From Sphingomonas baiyangensis (lineage in GTDB: Bacteria > Pseudomonadota > Alphaproteobacteria > Sphingomonadales > Sphingomonadaceae): a DNA stretch of 64,000 nucleotides. A model generated the notes under the pieces. The model had not been told where the DNA came from and did no database searches. It saw only the letters and a list, made by a program, of their open reading frames with translations. Below, one piece after another: positions 50,907 through 61,661 of this stretch (position 1 is the stretch's first letter; each line of letters begins with the position of its first letter). The DNA is taken from NCBI RefSeq assembly GCF_005144715.1, contig NZ_SWKR01000001.1:248001-312000 (forward strand). Reading direction: 5' to 3'. The position numbers and the translations under genes were made by a program.

Positions 50907-53861
50907 ATGGCTCGACGGTCTCGCTTCGTCACGATTCTACGCACCGGCTGCGCCTTTGCGGGCGTTGCGCTTGCGTTGCCGGCGGCGGGGCAGGACATTG
51001 CGCAGGACACCCCGCCCGCAGTGACGCCCAGCGGCGCGGCGCTCCCGGTCTCGCCTGCCGACCAGTCGGCCGGCGAGGAAAGCGGCGAGATCGTCGTCAC
51101 CGGATCGCTGCTGCGCCGCGACCCCAATGACAGTGCGTTGCCGCTCCAGATCATCACCACGCAGGAATTGCAGCGCAACGCGATCAGCAATCCCGAGCAG
51201 CTGATCGGCTTCCTGACCACCAACGGCACGGGATCGGACAACCTAGCCTCGAACGGCGACGTGGTCTCGGGCGCGCAGCGCGGCAACAACGGCGCGTCGT
51301 TCGCCAATCTGCGCGGCCAGGGCGCAGGATCGACGCTGATCCTGCTCAACGGCCGCCGCGTCGCCGCGCACGGGCTTTCGGGCGCCGCGGTCGACGTCAA
51401 CCAGATCCCCTTCGCCGCGCTCGAACGTGTCGAGGTGCTCAAGGACGGCGCGTCGGCGATCTACGGCACCGATGCGATCGGCGGCGTCATCAACTTCATC
51501 ACGCGCAAGGACTTCGTCGGCATCGGCGCCAACGGCTTCGTCGACATCACCGAGCGCGGCGATGCGCCAATCTACCGCGTGTCGGCGATGGCAGGCTATG
51601 GCGACCTGTCGAGCCAGGGCTTCAACATCATGGCCACCGTCAGCCGTGCGTGGAACGGCCAGCTCAACGGCGACCAGCGCGATTTCGTCAACACCTTCCA
51701 GCCCGAGCGCGGCCTGTCACCCGATACGCGCGGCACGCCCGTCGGCACGATCTTCCCGCTCAACGCCACGCCGCGGTTCCCGAACGGCACGCTGCTGGGC
51801 GGCACCACGGGTGCAGCGCTGGCGCCGTTCCTGCCGGGCAGCACCACGGTGCGCGCGGCAGGCGGCGTCAACATCCTCGATCTGCCCGGCGGCGAAGGCT
51901 GTGGATCGGTGCCGGGCCAGGGCCCCTACGCCGACGATCTTTGGGCTGCACCTTCGGCACGCTTCGCCTGCGCCTGGGATACCGGCCGCGCGGCGGTGCT
52001 CCAGCAGCCGCTCGATACCGTCACCTATCTGGCGCGCGGCGTCGCACGGCTCGGCGCGCACGAACTGTCGCTCGAGGTGACGGGATCGGACGCGACGGCC
52101 ACCAAGAAATTCTCGAACGTCCAGCTCATCCCCAACACCACCACGCAGAACTACGCCTTCCCGCTCAACACCGTGAGCGCGCCCGTCTATAACGAGGTGT
52201 TCAACCGGCTGGTCGCGGTGTTCCCCACGCTTCAGGATCGTTACGGTCTGCCGATCGCCTATCGCTGGCGCTGCATCGAATGCGGCCAGCGCGAGATCAC
52301 CACCGACACCGAGACGCTGCGCATCTCGGGCGGCGCCGAGGGGCCGATCACTGACGATTGGCGCTATGTCGCGGGCGCGACCTATTCGGAAAGCCAGTCG
52401 CAATCGGTGCTAGGCGGCGGCTATTATTATCGCGACGCGCTGGTCAACGCGCTCAACACCGGCGTCATCAACCCCTTCCTGCTGCCCGGCCAGACGCAGA
52501 GCCAGGCAGCGCTCGACCTGCTCGAGAGCACTTCGGCGCGCGGCGTCGTGCTCTATGGCGGCAAATACACGCTGACGCAGATCGATGGCGCGGTCTCGGG
52601 CGATCTGTTCCGGCTGCCCGGCGGCGCGGTGCAGCTTGCCGTCGGCCTCGACTATCGGCGCGAGACCTACAGCTTCAACGGCGACCAGCGCGAGGCCGCC
52701 GCACGGCCGATCATCATCGCCGCGCCGTTCGACGACGGCAACGCGCTCGATGGCGTCGATCGCGAGATCAAGGCCGCCTATGCCGAAGTGCTGATCCCCA
52801 TCCTGCCCAGCCTCGAAATCTCGGGCGCGGTGCGCATCGACGACTATACGGGCTTCGGCAACACGACGAATCCCAAGATTTCGGCCAAGTTCCGCCCCAT
52901 CGACGCGCTGATGTTCCGCGCATCCTATTCGACGGGCTTCCGCGTGCCGACCTTCAACCAGATCTTCAACGGCCGTGCCGAGCAGGTCTATGGCGGCGCC
53001 GACCTTGCCGATCCGCTCACCTGCCCCGGCGGCGTGCCCAACACCACCGATCCCAACTGCGTGTCGGTGCGGCCCGACATCATCACCGGCGGCAACCCCA
53101 ATCTCGATCCCGAGACTGCCGATCTGCTATCGGCGGGCGTCGTGTTCCAGCCCAATGCGATATTCTCGGCGGCGGTCGACTGGTGGCGCATCCAGCGCGA
53201 CAATACGATCCAGATCTTCCCGACGCGCGACCTCATCAACAATTTCGACCAGTTCCAGGACCGCTTCCTGCGTGGCCCCGCCAACGAGCTGACCGCGATC
53301 GACGCGACCTGGGCGAATGCCGGCACCACGGTGACGCAGGGCCTCGAAGTGGCGCTGCGCGGCGGCTTCGAGCTCGACAATGGCAGCCAGATCACCGCCG
53401 GGCTGGACGGCACGTGGCTGCTCGAGAAGAAGGAGAAGCTGACCGACGCCGGCGAGTTCATCGACCAGCTCGGCGTGTTCACCTTTGCCGGCGACCTCAA
53501 CCTGCGCTGGAAGCACAATGCCTTCGTCGCCTATACGAGCGACGACTATGGCGTCACCTTCACGCAGATCTTCCGCAAGGGCTATACCAACCAGGTGCTG
53601 CCCGGCGTCGCCAACGGCACGGTAAGCCCGCCCGGCGTGGTCGAGACGACCGACGACTACATCATCTACAATCTGTCGGCCTATGTGAACGTCGCGCCCT
53701 ATTTCCGGCTGACCGCGGGCGTGAAGAACCTGTTCGACACCGATCCGCCCTTCGCCATCAGCTATGACAGCAACACCGGCGGCGGCAGTTCGTGGGAGCC
53801 GCGCGTCGCCGATCCGCGCGGCCGCGCCTTCACGTTCCAGGTCGATTATCTGTTCGATTAA
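50907..53861 (+). CDS. Large TonB-dependent receptor next to the PrnB-like/PLP gene pair
   Basis: 984 residues. Signal peptide (LALPAAGQ), TonB box near residue 63 (GEIVVTGSLLRR), plug with ANLRGQGAGSTLILLNGRRV and VLKDGASAIYGTDAIGGVINF, then a long barrel ending FQVDYLFD. The long plug with NNGA and RGQG is usual for receptors of peptides or saccharides. A cysteine-rich stretch (WRCIECGQ) lies near residue 453. A ribosome binding site GGGGG is nine bases upstream. Likely exporter-importer partner of the adjoining enzymes by context only. Confidence 0.92.
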   Translation: MARRSRFVTILRTGCAFAGVALALPAAGQDIAQDTPPAVTPSGAALPVSPADQSAGEESGEIVVTGSLLRRDPNDSALPLQIITTQELQRNAISNPEQLIGFLTTNGTGSDNLASNGDVVSGAQRGNNGASFANLRGQGAGSTLILLNGRRVAAHGLSGAAVDVNQIPFAALERVEVLKDGASAIYGTDAIGGVINFITRKDFVGIGANGFVDITERGDAPIYRVSAMAGYGDLSSQGFNIMATVSRAWNGQLNGDQRDFVNTFQPERGLSPDTRGTPVGTIFPLNATPRFPNGTLLGGTTGAALAPFLPGSTTVRAAGGVNILDLPGGEGCGSVPGQGPYADDLWAAPSARFACAWDTGRAAVLQQPLDTVTYLARGVARLGAHELSLEVTGSDATATKKFSNVQLIPNTTTQNYAFPLNTVSAPVYNEVFNRLVAVFPTLQDRYGLPIAYRWRCIECGQREITTDTETLRISGGAEGPITDDWRYVAGATYSESQSQSVLGGGYYYRDALVNALNTGVINPFLLPGQTQSQAALDLLESTSARGVVLYGGKYTLTQIDGAVSGDLFRLPGGAVQLAVGLDYRRETYSFNGDQREAAARPIIIAAPFDDGNALDGVDREIKAAYAEVLIPILPSLEISGAVRIDDYTGFGNTTNPKISAKFRPIDALMFRASYSTGFRVPTFNQIFNGRAEQVYGGADLADPLTCPGGVPNTTDPNCVSVRPDIITGGNPNLDPETADLLSAGVVFQPNAIFSAAVDWWRIQRDNTIQIFPTRDLINNFDQFQDRFLRGPANELTAIDATWANAGTTVTQGLEVALRGGFELDNGSQITAGLDGTWLLEKKEKLTDAGEFIDQLGVFTFAGDLNLRWKHNAFVAYTSDDYGVTFTQIFRKGYTNQVLPGVANGTVSPPGVVETTDDYIIYNLSAYVNVAPYFRLTAGVKNLFDTDPPFAISYDSNTGGGSSWEPRVADPRGRAFTFQVDYLFD

Positions 53862-53871
53862 GGGGGCCGGG

Positions 53872-53896
53872 CGGGGTCGCGCAGCGCGCGGCCCCG
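53872..53896. terminator. Hairpin between the convergent TonB receptor and dapA
   Basis: CGGGGTCGCGC (53872-53882) pairs with GCGCGGCCCCG (53886-53896) with one wobble and a 3-base loop. It is placed between converging genes and could terminate both; no clear T-run. Confidence 0.45.
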
Positions 53897-53912
53897 TGCG
53901 TGCCGGAAACGC

Positions 53913-54794
53913 TCAGATCAGCCCGGCATGGGCCAGCGCCGCATCGACCGCGGCACGCGACGCCTCGCCCGGCGGCGTCATCGGCAGGCGCAGATCGGGC
54001 GCGAAATCGGGGCGCAGCTTCGCCAGCGCATATTTGACCGGGCCGGGCGATGCATCGCTGAACAATGCCAGATGCAATGCGAACAGCCGGTCGTGCAGCG
54101 CGAGCGCCTGCGTGTAGTCGCCTCTGGCGCACGCGTGCTGGAACGCGGCGCACAATGCCGGCGCGACATTGGCGGTGACCGACACGCACCCCGCCCCGCC
54201 CATCGCCATGAAGGCGAGCGCGGTATCGTCATTGCCCGACAACTGACAGAAACCGGCGCCGCATGCCGCACGCTGCATGGACACGCGCGCGAGTACGCCG
54301 GTCGCGTCCTTCACGCCCACGACGATCTTGGGAAACGCCGCGACCAGCCGCGCCATCGTCTCGACATGGATGTCGGTGACGGTGCGCGCCGGCACGTTGT
54401 AGAGGATGATCGGCAGTTCACCCTCGCGCGCCAGCAGCTCGAAATGCGCGTACACGCCGTCCTGATTGGGGCGGTTGTAATAAGGCGGCACCAGCAGCGC
54501 CGCCGCCGCGCCGGCGGCCTTCGCCGCGCGCATATGCTCGGCCGCCACCATCGTGTCGTTCGATCCGCAGCCCGCGATCACCGGCACGCGGCCGGCGGCC
54601 TGTTCGACGCAGACGCCCAGCACGTGGTTGTGTTCGGCGATTGACATCGTCGCCGCCTCGCCCGTGGTGCCGCACGGCACCAGCCCGCTCGATCCCTGCT
54701 CGATCTGCCAGTCGATCAGCGCGCGGTACGCGGCCTCGTCGAAGCGCCCGTCGCGGAACGGCGTCGCGAGCGCCGGTATCGAACCCGAGAACAT
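53913..54794 (-). CDS. dapA: 4-hydroxy-tetrahydrodipicolinate synthase
   Basis: 293 residues, TIM barrel. Schiff-base lysine in VVGVKDATG, GTTGEAATMS loop and YYNRPNQDGVYAH. It condenses pyruvate and aspartate semialdehyde, starting diaminopimelate and lysine synthesis. Start MFSGSIPA at 54794. Divergent from the lytic transglycosylase with 71 bp between starts. Confidence 0.94.
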   Translation of the reverse strand: MFSGSIPALATPFRDGRFDEAAYRALIDWQIEQGSSGLVPCGTTGEAATMSIAEHNHVLGVCVEQAAGRVPVIAGCGSNDTMVAAEHMRAAKAAGAAAALLVPPYYNRPNQDGVYAHFELLAREGELPIILYNVPARTVTDIHVETMARLVAAFPKIVVGVKDATGVLARVSMQRAACGAGFCQLSGNDDTALAFMAMGGAGCVSVTANVAPALCAAFQHACARGDYTQALALHDRLFALHLALFSDASPGPVKYALAKLRPDFAPDLRLPMTPPGEASRAAVDAALAHAGLI

Positions 54795-54865
54795 GGAAAG
54801 AAATCTGCCCGTCAAGAGGATTTTCGGCGCTGACAGATAGGTCGGGGTCGCATAGTCTGTCCAGC

Positions 54866-56923
54866 ATGCCGGGTATGTTTTCCAAGCTCGCTCTGGTGGT
54901 CGCCGGTGTATCGGGCGTCGCCGCTTCCGCTCACATGCTGGCGCCGAGTGCGTTTTCAGCGCAGACATCGCCGCAGCAGACCCGGCCGAGCTGGCCGCCG
55001 CCGGGGCTCGATCGCGTGCAGCCCAATGCGCAGGGCGAGGTCGTGCAGCAATTGCCCTCCTATGCCAGCGATCCGCTGGTCCGCGATATCGAGAGGTGGA
55101 AGCGTCTTCAGCAATCGGACAGTCTGCCCTTCGCCACCTATGCCGATTTCCTGCTCGCGCATCCGGGCTGGCCGGGCGAGGCATCGCGCCGCGCCACTGC
55201 CGAGACGGTGCTCGACAGCGGCGCAAGCAACCCCGCGCTCGTCCTGCGTTTCTTCGATCGCTTTCCGCCGCGCACGTCGGCGGGGCGCGTCCGCCATGCC
55301 GAGGCGCTCGCCGCCGCCGGCCGCGTCGCCGAAGCGCGAGAGGCAGCGCGCAAGGCGTGGCGTGCCGGGAGCCTGCGCACCGCCGACGAAGCGAAGCTGA
55401 TGACGGGCTTCGCCGGCGCGATCCAGCCTGCCGATCACGATGCGCGGATGGATGCGCTGCTCTGGGCAGGCGCCACCAGCGCCGCACAACGGCAGCTCGG
55501 CTTCGTCTCGCCGGGCAAGCGCGCACTCTATGCCGCACGCCTTGCCTTCCGCACGCGCGCGCCCGACGCCGCGACGCTGGGCGCGGCGGTAAGCGAGGCC
55601 GATCGCAACGACGCAGGCTATATCGCCGACCGCGCGACGTGGCTGCGCGCGAGCAACCAGAGCCCCGCCGCCCGCGCCTATCTGGCGCAGCCGCGCCGGC
55701 TCACTGCGCTGCCCGGCGATGTCGAAGCGTGGTACGAGGTGTTGCTCACCCACGCGCGCGCCGCCGCCGCCGATCGGCAATATGCGCTGGCATACGACAT
55801 CGCGCGTCAGGTCGACGACGCCTATCCGCAGGGCACCGACGTCTCGCAGCAGAGCTATGGCGAGCGCGACGACTATACCTCGCTCGTCTGGCTGGCGGGG
55901 CAGAGCGCGATGCGCGACCTTGGCCGCCCGCGCGACGCTACGGCCATGTATGCGCGCTATGCCGGCGGATCGCAGACGCCGCAGACGCAATCGAAGGGTT
56001 TCTACTGGGCCGGCCGCGCCGCCGAGGCAGCGGGTGATCGCACCGCCGCCAACGGCTATTACGAGCAGGCCGCGCGCTTCGCCGATTTCTATTACGGCCA
56101 GCTTGCCGCCGAGCGGCTGGGGCGCGGCATCCGCCCGCTGCCCGCCGCAACCACGCAGGTTGATCCGGCCGCGCGCGCATCGTTCCAGAATCGCGAGGTG
56201 GTTCGTGCCGCGCGGCTGCTGGGGCAGATGGGGCGCGCCGCCGATCAGGGACTGTTCGTCCGCCAGATCGCCGCCGACGCCAAGAGCGAGCAGGACCATG
56301 TGCTCGCCGCCGATTTCGCGCGTACGATCAACCGCCCCGACCTCAACGTGATGATCGGGCGCAGCGCCTCGCTCAACGGCCATTTCACGCAGGCGGCGCA
56401 TGGCTATCCTTCAGTCTCGGTGCCGGGCAACCGCTCCGAGGCATGGACGATGATCCATGCGATCGCGCGGCAGGAGAGCCAGTTCGATCGTGCCGCCGTC
56501 AGCCACGCCGGCGCGCGCGGGCTGATGCAGCTGATGCCGGGCACCGCGCGCGAGCAGTCGGGCAAGCTCGGCCTCGGCTACAATCTCGCCGGGCTGACGA
56601 GCGATACCGGCTACAACATCCAGCTGGGATCGAGCTATTTCGACCGGATGCTGAGCTATTATGGCGGCAGCTATCCGCTCGCGGTCGCCGCGTACAATGC
56701 CGGGCCGGGCAACGTGAACAAGTGGCTGCGCGCCAATGGCGATCCGCGCCAGGGCGTCGACGTGCTCAACTGGGTCGAAGACATTCCGATCTTCGAAACG
56801 CGCAACTATGTGCAGCGCGTGCTCGAGAATGCTGTGGTCTATGATCTGCTCAACCCGTCGCGCAGCCGATCGAAAGGACCGAACAACCTCTCCTGGTATC
56901 TGGGCAAGCGCCAGCCGGGATGA
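54866..56923 (+). CDS. slt: Soluble lytic murein transglycosylase (Slt family 1)
   Basis: 685 residues. A signal peptide (MPGMFSKLALVVAGVSG), a long superhelical U-domain (about 55-520) and a C-terminal SLT domain (about 525-640) with catalytic Glu in IARQESQFD, then GLMQLMPGTA and AVAAYNAGPGN. It cleaves peptidoglycan to 1,6-anhydro products in the periplasm. Its stop overlaps greB in ATGA. Confidence 0.93.
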   Translation: MPGMFSKLALVVAGVSGVAASAHMLAPSAFSAQTSPQQTRPSWPPPGLDRVQPNAQGEVVQQLPSYASDPLVRDIERWKRLQQSDSLPFATYADFLLAHPGWPGEASRRATAETVLDSGASNPALVLRFFDRFPPRTSAGRVRHAEALAAAGRVAEAREAARKAWRAGSLRTADEAKLMTGFAGAIQPADHDARMDALLWAGATSAAQRQLGFVSPGKRALYAARLAFRTRAPDAATLGAAVSEADRNDAGYIADRATWLRASNQSPAARAYLAQPRRLTALPGDVEAWYEVLLTHARAAAADRQYALAYDIARQVDDAYPQGTDVSQQSYGERDDYTSLVWLAGQSAMRDLGRPRDATAMYARYAGGSQTPQTQSKGFYWAGRAAEAAGDRTAANGYYEQAARFADFYYGQLAAERLGRGIRPLPAATTQVDPAARASFQNREVVRAARLLGQMGRAADQGLFVRQIAADAKSEQDHVLAADFARTINRPDLNVMIGRSASLNGHFTQAAHGYPSVSVPGNRSEAWTMIHAIARQESQFDRAAVSHAGARGLMQLMPGTAREQSGKLGLGYNLAGLTSDTGYNIQLGSSYFDRMLSYYGGSYPLAVAAYNAGPGNVNKWLRANGDPRQGVDVLNWVEDIPIFETRNYVQRVLENAVVYDLLNPSRSRSKGPNNLSWYLGKRQPG

Positions 56924-57414
56924 GCACTGCCCCCGAACGCGCGAACTATATCTCGCCCGCAGGCTATGCCGCCCTCAAGGCCGAATATGACGCGCTGCTG
57001 GGCAGCGAGCGGCCCAAGCTGGTCGACGTGATCGCCTGGGCGGCGGGCAATGGCGACCGGTCGGAGAATGGCGACTATATTTATGGCCGCAAAAGGCTGC
57101 GCGAGATCGACCGGCGGCTGGGGTTCCTCGCGCGGCGGATGAAAGCGGCGCGCGTCATCGATCCCGCGCGCCAGCCCGACCGCGACCGCGTGTGGTTCGG
57201 CGCCACCGTCACCATCGCCGATGAGGACGACGCCACGCGCACCGTCACGCTGGTGGGCGACGACGAGACCGATGCCGCCGCCGGCCGCATCGGCTGGAAC
57301 GCGCCGATCGCGCGCGCGCTGCGCGGCGCGGCGGTGGGCGATCTGCGCACCGTCCACCTGCCGGCGGGTCCGCGCGAATATGAAGTGGTCGCCATCGCCT
57401 ATCCGCAGGCGTGA
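56920..57414 (+). CDS. greB: Transcription elongation factor GreB
   Basis: 164 residues. N-terminal coiled coil (ISPAGYAALKAEYDALL, then RKRLREIDRRLGFLARRMKAA) with the acidic tip, and a C-terminal FKBP-like domain. It rescues backtracked RNA polymerase by stimulating transcript cleavage. The first residues YISPAGY and YIYGRKRLRE are GreB-like rather than GreA-like. Overlaps slt by 4 bp; convergent with uup. Confidence 0.93.
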   Translation: MSTAPERANYISPAGYAALKAEYDALLGSERPKLVDVIAWAAGNGDRSENGDYIYGRKRLREIDRRLGFLARRMKAARVIDPARQPDRDRVWFGATVTIADEDDATRTVTLVGDDETDAAAGRIGWNAPIARALRGAAVGDLRTVHLPAGPREYEVVAIAYPQA

Positions 57415-57439
57415 TCCGCATGGCTGGAGCGCGAGTGCC

Positions 57440-59221
<1,782 letters not shown>

Positions 59222-59249
59222 GCCGCGCGGTTAGCCGCGCGCGCGCCGG

Positions 59250-59810
59250 CGGGCAACGCCCCCGGGGTCCAAAACAGGCTGAAGCCTCACAAAGCGGATT
59301 GTCGGCTATCGTCCAGAAGTGGACGTTAGCGAGCGACGGGCCGGTAAGTGATACGCACGCCGCCTACTAACTCGTTGCGGTCAAACACGCGAGCCTGCCC
59401 GTCGTAAGCGACGAGTAACTCGTTAGGCCCGGTCCACTTCATATCTACCCAAGGGCCGCCCCAAGGCCCGCGCGTGCCGCCATTGTAGCCATCCGCAACG
59501 AACGCATTGCCGATCCCCTGCCAGAACCACGGGTCAACAGATAATTGCGTCGTGAAGTCCGTCGTCGAGCCACATTCGCGCATGAACATACTGGCTTGAT
59601 GCTCGCCAGTGGGCGAGCGAAGCGTTTTGATGGTCTCGCTGGTGCATAGCGCGCCGGAACAGCCTCCAACGCACAGAAGGAAAGGCGCTGCTATTACGAG
59701 CGTCCGCATCTAGCGATGCATACGGAATCGTGATCCCACGTCAACGTGCGCCTCCTTGCCTAAACCCGACGTTCGGCTCGTGAGCTGGAGCGGTAATTTA
59801 CGGGTTCGTG
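59250..59810. other. Second low-GC patch, around the lipoprotein gene
   Basis: Between uup and the diguanylate cyclase the base composition drops to about 55% GC. It contains one lipoprotein gene (59326-59709). No flanking repeats or integrase were found. Confidence 0.4.
59326..59709 (-). CDS. Hypothetical lipoprotein
   Basis: 127 residues. Signal peptide with a lipobox at LLCVGGC (Cys17) and a mature part with four cysteines and a WTGPNELLVAYDGQARVF region. Codon use is less GC-biased than its neighbours. No function recognised; possibly an envelope protein acquired recently. Confidence 0.65.
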   Translation of the reverse strand: MRTLVIAAPFLLCVGGCSGALCTSETIKTLRSPTGEHQASMFMRECGSTTDFTTQLSVDPWFWQGIGNAFVADGYNGGTRGPWGGPWVDMKWTGPNELLVAYDGQARVFDRNELVGGVRITYRPVAR

Positions 59811-59817
59811 ACCTGGT

Positions 59818-61596
59818 TCAGGCGGCGAGTTCGAGCCGGTCGCGTCCCAGATGCTTGGCGCGGTACAGCGCCGCATCGACCGCGCGCATCATCGGCTCGC
59901 GCGCCACGCCGGGTTCGATCCGCGCCAGCCCGGCGCTCACCGTCGCCTGGATGATACCGGCGTTGGCCGGCGTCAGGTTGTTGGCGAAGGCGCGGCGCAG
60001 CCGCTCGCATACCTCGTCGGCATGCGCCGTGCCGGCGCCCGGAAGCAGCAGGCCGAATTCCTCGCCGCCCAGCCGCGCCACCAGATCGGTCGCGCGCGTC
60101 ACCTCGCGGGCGATGCGCGCAAACGCTTCGAGCACGCGATCGCCCGCGTCGTGGCCGAAGCGATCGTTGATCGCCTTGAAATGGTCGATGTCGAAGATCG
60201 CCAGCGCGCCGGCCTCGGCGCCGTTGCGCGCCGCCGCCGCGCACAGCCGGTCGAGCGCGTCGTTGAAGGCGCGCCGGTTGGCAAGGCCGGTCAGCGGATC
60301 GGTCATCGCCGCGCGCTTCAGTTCGGCCTCGGCAGCCTTGCGCGCCGAGATGTCGATGATCGCACAGACCAGCTCGCCCTGCGATCCCTTGGTCGCGCGG
60401 ATGCGCGATTCGAGCCAGATGCCGCCATCGATGCGCGGCAGCCCGCGATATTCGATGATGTGCGTCTCGCCCGGGCGCTCGAGCGCGTCGATGCAGGCGC
60501 GCCGCACCGCGCGCTTGTGATCGGGATGGATGAGTTCGATCGATTGCGTGCCGACCAGTTCGGCAGGGGTGTAACTGCCGCCGAACTTCTCGACCGATGG
60601 CGACAGATAGGTGATGGTGCCCGCCGGATCGATGCTCATGATGACGTCGGTGGCATTGTCGGCAAGCAGCCTGTAGCGCGCCTCGCTCACCGCCAGCCGG
60701 TCGAGCACCTCACCGCGCCTGCGCAGATCGGCGGCAGCGGGCAGTACCGCCAGCACCACCGTCGCCAGATAGAATTGCAGGAACTGCACCTTGAACGCCG
60801 GCGAGGCATCGACCAGCGCGATCGGTCCCTCGCCGCGCAGCGTCAGCGTCATCGCCATGCCGGCAAGCAGCACGATCGATACTGCGGCACCGATGCGGCC
60901 CGCGCGGAACGTGGCCATCATCACCGGCAAGACGGGAAGGAACAGCAAGGGCAGCGCGTGTTGCGAGAAGCAGCCGAACGCCGTGATCCCCACGACCGTC
61001 ACGATGAATGCCGCCTCGATCCGCTCGCCGCGTGTCGAATGGTGCAACCAGTCGCGCACGTCGCCGCGCAGGGCGAGCATCACGACGGGCGCGAAGATGA
61101 TGATGCCCAGCGCATGGCCCGCGATCCAATTCACCAGATTGGGGCCGTAATCGGTGCCGGTGACGGCCGAGGCCACCGCGGCGCCGGCCACGCCGGTAAT
61201 GGTGCATACGCCCAGCCCGCCCAGCAGCAGCACCGCTACCTGATCGATCGAAGCAAGCGTGCTCTCGTCGGGGCGTCGCTCGCGTTGCAGGATCCAGGCG
61301 AGCATCGCCGCCTCGGCGACGTTGAGCGCCGCCAGCGGCAACGCGGCCGCTGGCCCGAGCCCCAGCATCGCCGTCACGGCGGCGCTGGCGATGCCCGCGG
61401 CGAGCAGCACGCCCGGCCAGTGGCGGCGCGGCATGTCGACCAGGAAAGGCGCGAGCACCGCCGTGGCGATCCACATGCACGCAACGCCGCCGCCATAGCG
61501 CGTGAACAGCACAGGGCCGATCGTCGCCGCGACATATCCGATGCCCGTTATCCAGAGGCGGCGCGACGGCAGAATGGAGCGCGGGAACGACGGCAT
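59818..61596 (-). CDS. MASE1-PAS-GGDEF diguanylate cyclase
   Basis: 592 residues. Eight or so transmembrane helices (MASE1 domain, about 10-300), a PAS domain (about 310-425) and a GGDEF domain (about 430-592) with DIDHFKAINDRFG and the active site GGEEF. It makes cyclic di-GMP in response to a signal sensed at the membrane or by PAS. Second GGDEF protein of the window. It is the last gene of its strand block before dapF-like. Confidence 0.9.
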   Translation of the reverse strand: MPSFPRSILPSRRLWITGIGYVAATIGPVLFTRYGGGVACMWIATAVLAPFLVDMPRRHWPGVLLAAGIASAAVTAMLGLGPAAALPLAALNVAEAAMLAWILQRERRPDESTLASIDQVAVLLLGGLGVCTITGVAGAAVASAVTGTDYGPNLVNWIAGHALGIIIFAPVVMLALRGDVRDWLHHSTRGERIEAAFIVTVVGITAFGCFSQHALPLLFLPVLPVMMATFRAGRIGAAVSIVLLAGMAMTLTLRGEGPIALVDASPAFKVQFLQFYLATVVLAVLPAAADLRRRGEVLDRLAVSEARYRLLADNATDVIMSIDPAGTITYLSPSVEKFGGSYTPAELVGTQSIELIHPDHKRAVRRACIDALERPGETHIIEYRGLPRIDGGIWLESRIRATKGSQGELVCAIIDISARKAAEAELKRAAMTDPLTGLANRRAFNDALDRLCAAAARNGAEAGALAIFDIDHFKAINDRFGHDAGDRVLEAFARIAREVTRATDLVARLGGEEFGLLLPGAGTAHADEVCERLRRAFANNLTPANAGIIQATVSAGLARIEPGVAREPMMRAVDAALYRAKHLGRDRLELAA

Positions 61597-61661
61597 CGCC
61601 GCGTCATAGCGCGGGCGCGGTTAACGAAATTCACCACGTCCGCGCGCGAAACGTCGCAAAA

